Shown here one piece after another: positions 6,918 to 8,224 of a stretch of DNA of 8,224 nucleotides. Below the pieces are notes generated by a model. It was not told the DNA's origin. It saw only the letters and a program-made list of their open reading frames with translations, and did no database searches. Every line of letters begins with the position of its first letter. Position 1 is the first letter of the stretch. Source of the stretch: Clostridiales bacterium (GTDB taxonomy: Bacteria; Bacillota; Clostridia; Lachnospirales; Lachnospiraceae); NCBI GenBank assembly GCA_012512995.1, contig JAAZDA010000135.1:1-8224 (forward strand), given 5' to 3'. The position numbers and the translations under genes were made by a program.

Positions 6918-8224
6918 TTGTGTAGTAACAAAAATGTCGTAAATTGCACGTATTGCCGTCTCAAAATCTTTGTTTTCAACACCGACAATGATATTCAGTT
7001 CGCTTGACCCCTGATCGATCATTCTTACGTTCACTCTTGCATGTGCCAGTGCTGCGAATATTCTTCCCGCTGTACCTCGCATGGATTTCATTCCACGGCC
7101 CACTATGGCAATCAGTGCCAGATCTGCCTCAATATCGATCGTATCAGGATCAGTCAATCTGTGTATTGCTGATACCACATGCTGCTCTTTATCAAGGAAC
7201 TCGCTCTCATGAACTACAACAGTCATAGTATCTATGCCTGATGGCATATGTTCTATCGAGATCCCACTCTCCTCAAATGCCTGTAATACCTTGCGGCAGA
7301 AACCTATCTCAGAATTCATCAGTGCTTTGTTTATGATGACAGAACAGAAGTCCTTCTTGCCCGCGATCCCTGTTATGACGAACTTGGGTTTCTGGCATGT
7401 ACTCTCAACTATCCATGTTCCATCATCATCAGGTCTGTTCGTATTTCTTATGTTGATTGGGATTCCTTCGTGTCTCACCGGGAAAATTGCTTCCTCGTGA
7501 AGGACCGAAGCTCCCATATATGAGAGCTCCCTGAGTTCCCTGTAAGTAATCGTATCAATGCTCTCAGGTTCTTCTACAACACGTGGATCAGCTACCATGA
7601 AACCCGACACATCTGTCCAGTTCTCATAAACATCAGCTCTGGCAGCGCGCGCCATTATCGACCCTGTGATATCAGATCCGCCGCGCGAAAATGTTTTGAC
7701 TCTGCCGTCTGAGCCGCATCCATAGAATCCAGGAAGTACGGCATTTTTGGCATTCTTCAATCTGTCGCCGAGGACATCGTTCGTCTTCTCTGAATCCAGG
7801 ACGCCGTTTTCATCAAAGAAGATCACTTCCCTGGCATCAATGAACTCAAATCCAAGATACCGTGCCATTATAAGGCTGTTAAGATATTCTCCTCTTGACG
7901 CTGCGTAATCCCTCTCCGGTTCAGTCGTCATCTTCACTCTGATCTTTTCAAATTCATCATCGAGCGAGAACGGCTTTCCTGTCGAAGGATCCTTTATTCC
8001 GAGTCCCTCTGCTATCTCTGTATACCTTGCTCTTATTTTTCCCAGGATATCGTCGATCTTTTCGCCTTTTTCCGCTATTTCATCCATTTTGTACAGCAGA
8101 TCTGTGACCTTGGTATCCCCGTCAAAACGTCTTCCCGGAGCAGACGGCACCACAAATATTCTCGATTTATCAGCGCGGATTATACCTGCTGCTTTTCTGA
8201 ACTGCTCGGCATCTGCAAGAGAAC
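6912..8224 (-). CDS. lysC: Aspartate kinase with C-terminal ACT domains (5' end cut by window edge)
   Basis: Aspartokinase phosphorylates aspartate with ATP, the first step to lysine, threonine, methionine and diaminopimelate. The frame stays open to the window edge, giving 436 visible residues that begin SLADAEQFRKAAGIIRADKS. The conserved KFGGS motif normally sits immediately before this, so only the first few residues (perhaps 5-10) are missing, and the in-frame GTG at 8153 is not the start. The kinase domain shows VVPSAPGRR (near 8155-8130), the catalytic FSRGGSDITGS block (near 7690-7660) and the NWTDVSGF...DPRVV loop. From about 7385 downward lie ACT-type regulatory repeats (FVITGIAGKKDF, then ALIAIVGRGMKSMRGTAGRIF), which in this family bind end-product amino acids for feedback inhibition. 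Which of lysine or threonine acts here cannot be told. A strong terminator follows. The symbol lysC is the general one; paralogues are possible. Confidence 0.95.
   Translation of the reverse strand, partial: SLADAEQFRKAAGIIRADKSRIFVVPSAPGRRFDGDTKVTDLLYKMDEIAEKGEKIDDILGKIRARYTEIAEGLGIKDPSTGKPFSLDDEFEKIRVKMTTEPERDYAASRGEYLNSLIMARYLGFEFIDAREVIFFDENGVLDSEKTNDVLGDRLKNAKNAVLPGFYGCGSDGRVKTFSRGGSDITGSIMARAARADVYENWTDVSGFMVADPRVVEEPESIDTITYRELRELSYMGASVLHEEAIFPVRHEGIPINIRNTNRPDDDGTWIVESTCQKPKFVITGIAGKKDFCSVIINKALMNSEIGFCRKVLQAFEESGISIEHMPSGIDTMTVVVHESEFLDKEQHVVSAIHRLTDPDTIDIEADLALIAIVGRGMKSMRGTAGRIFAALAHARVNVRMIDQGSSELNIIVGVENKDFETAIRAIYDIFVTTQI

Noticed and set aside
8151..8153. GTG at 8153 as the start of the aspartate kinase
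   Set aside because: The frame continues upstream to the window edge with conserved kinase sequence (SLADAEQFRKAAGII), so the gene is cut by the window and the GTG is an internal valine.

Overview
The window looks like ordinary chromosomal housekeeping DNA from a member of the Clostridia, most likely a Lachnospiraceae species (rumen or gut type). The evidence is two lineage-typical proteins of unknown function that I place in DUF6062 and DUF6106, a clostridial-style glutaminyl-tRNA synthetase, strong GGAGG-type ribosome binding sites, and moderate GC content. The genus cannot be fixed from this sequence alone.

Layout from left to right: (1) the first 29 codons of a small membrane-anchored protein run off the left edge on the minus strand; (2) a divergent TetR/AcrR-type regulator follows on the plus strand, with a clear promoter, a perfect 13-nt palindromic operator just downstream of the predicted transcription start, and a cre-like site over its -35 box; (3) a minus-strand cluster reads, in transcription order, guaB (IMP dehydrogenase), glnS (glutaminyl-tRNA synthetase) and a DUF6062 Cys/His-rich protein, with gaps of only 49 and 40 nt; (4) upstream of guaB, and separated from it by a good rho-independent terminator, sits a two-TM DUF6106 protein with its own extended -10 promoter; (5) further upstream is a single-pass membrane protein with a solute-binding-like outer part and an acidic insert; (6) next comes a roughly 400-nt non-coding stretch; (7) an aspartate kinase with C-terminal ACT domains runs off the right edge, missing only its extreme N-terminus.

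The most interesting part is the non-coding stretch 6515-6911. It contains a roughly 222-bp MITE-like element: 18-nt imperfect terminal inverted repeats (15/18 matching) enclose three consecutive two-tier hairpins that fill most of the interior. A further copy of the terminal repeat overlaps the stop codon of the aspartate kinase, beyond that gene's terminator. The TTGACC inside the left terminal repeat is well placed as the -35 box for the downstream membrane-protein gene, so the element may supply that gene's promoter.

Functionally the genes are largely independent: purine synthesis (guaB), translation (glnS), aspartate-family amino acid synthesis (aspartate kinase), one local regulator, and several envelope or unknown-function proteins. 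No phage, CRISPR, toxin-antitoxin or defence module is visible. The novelty here is the repeat element and its effect on neighbouring genes, not a new multi-gene system.
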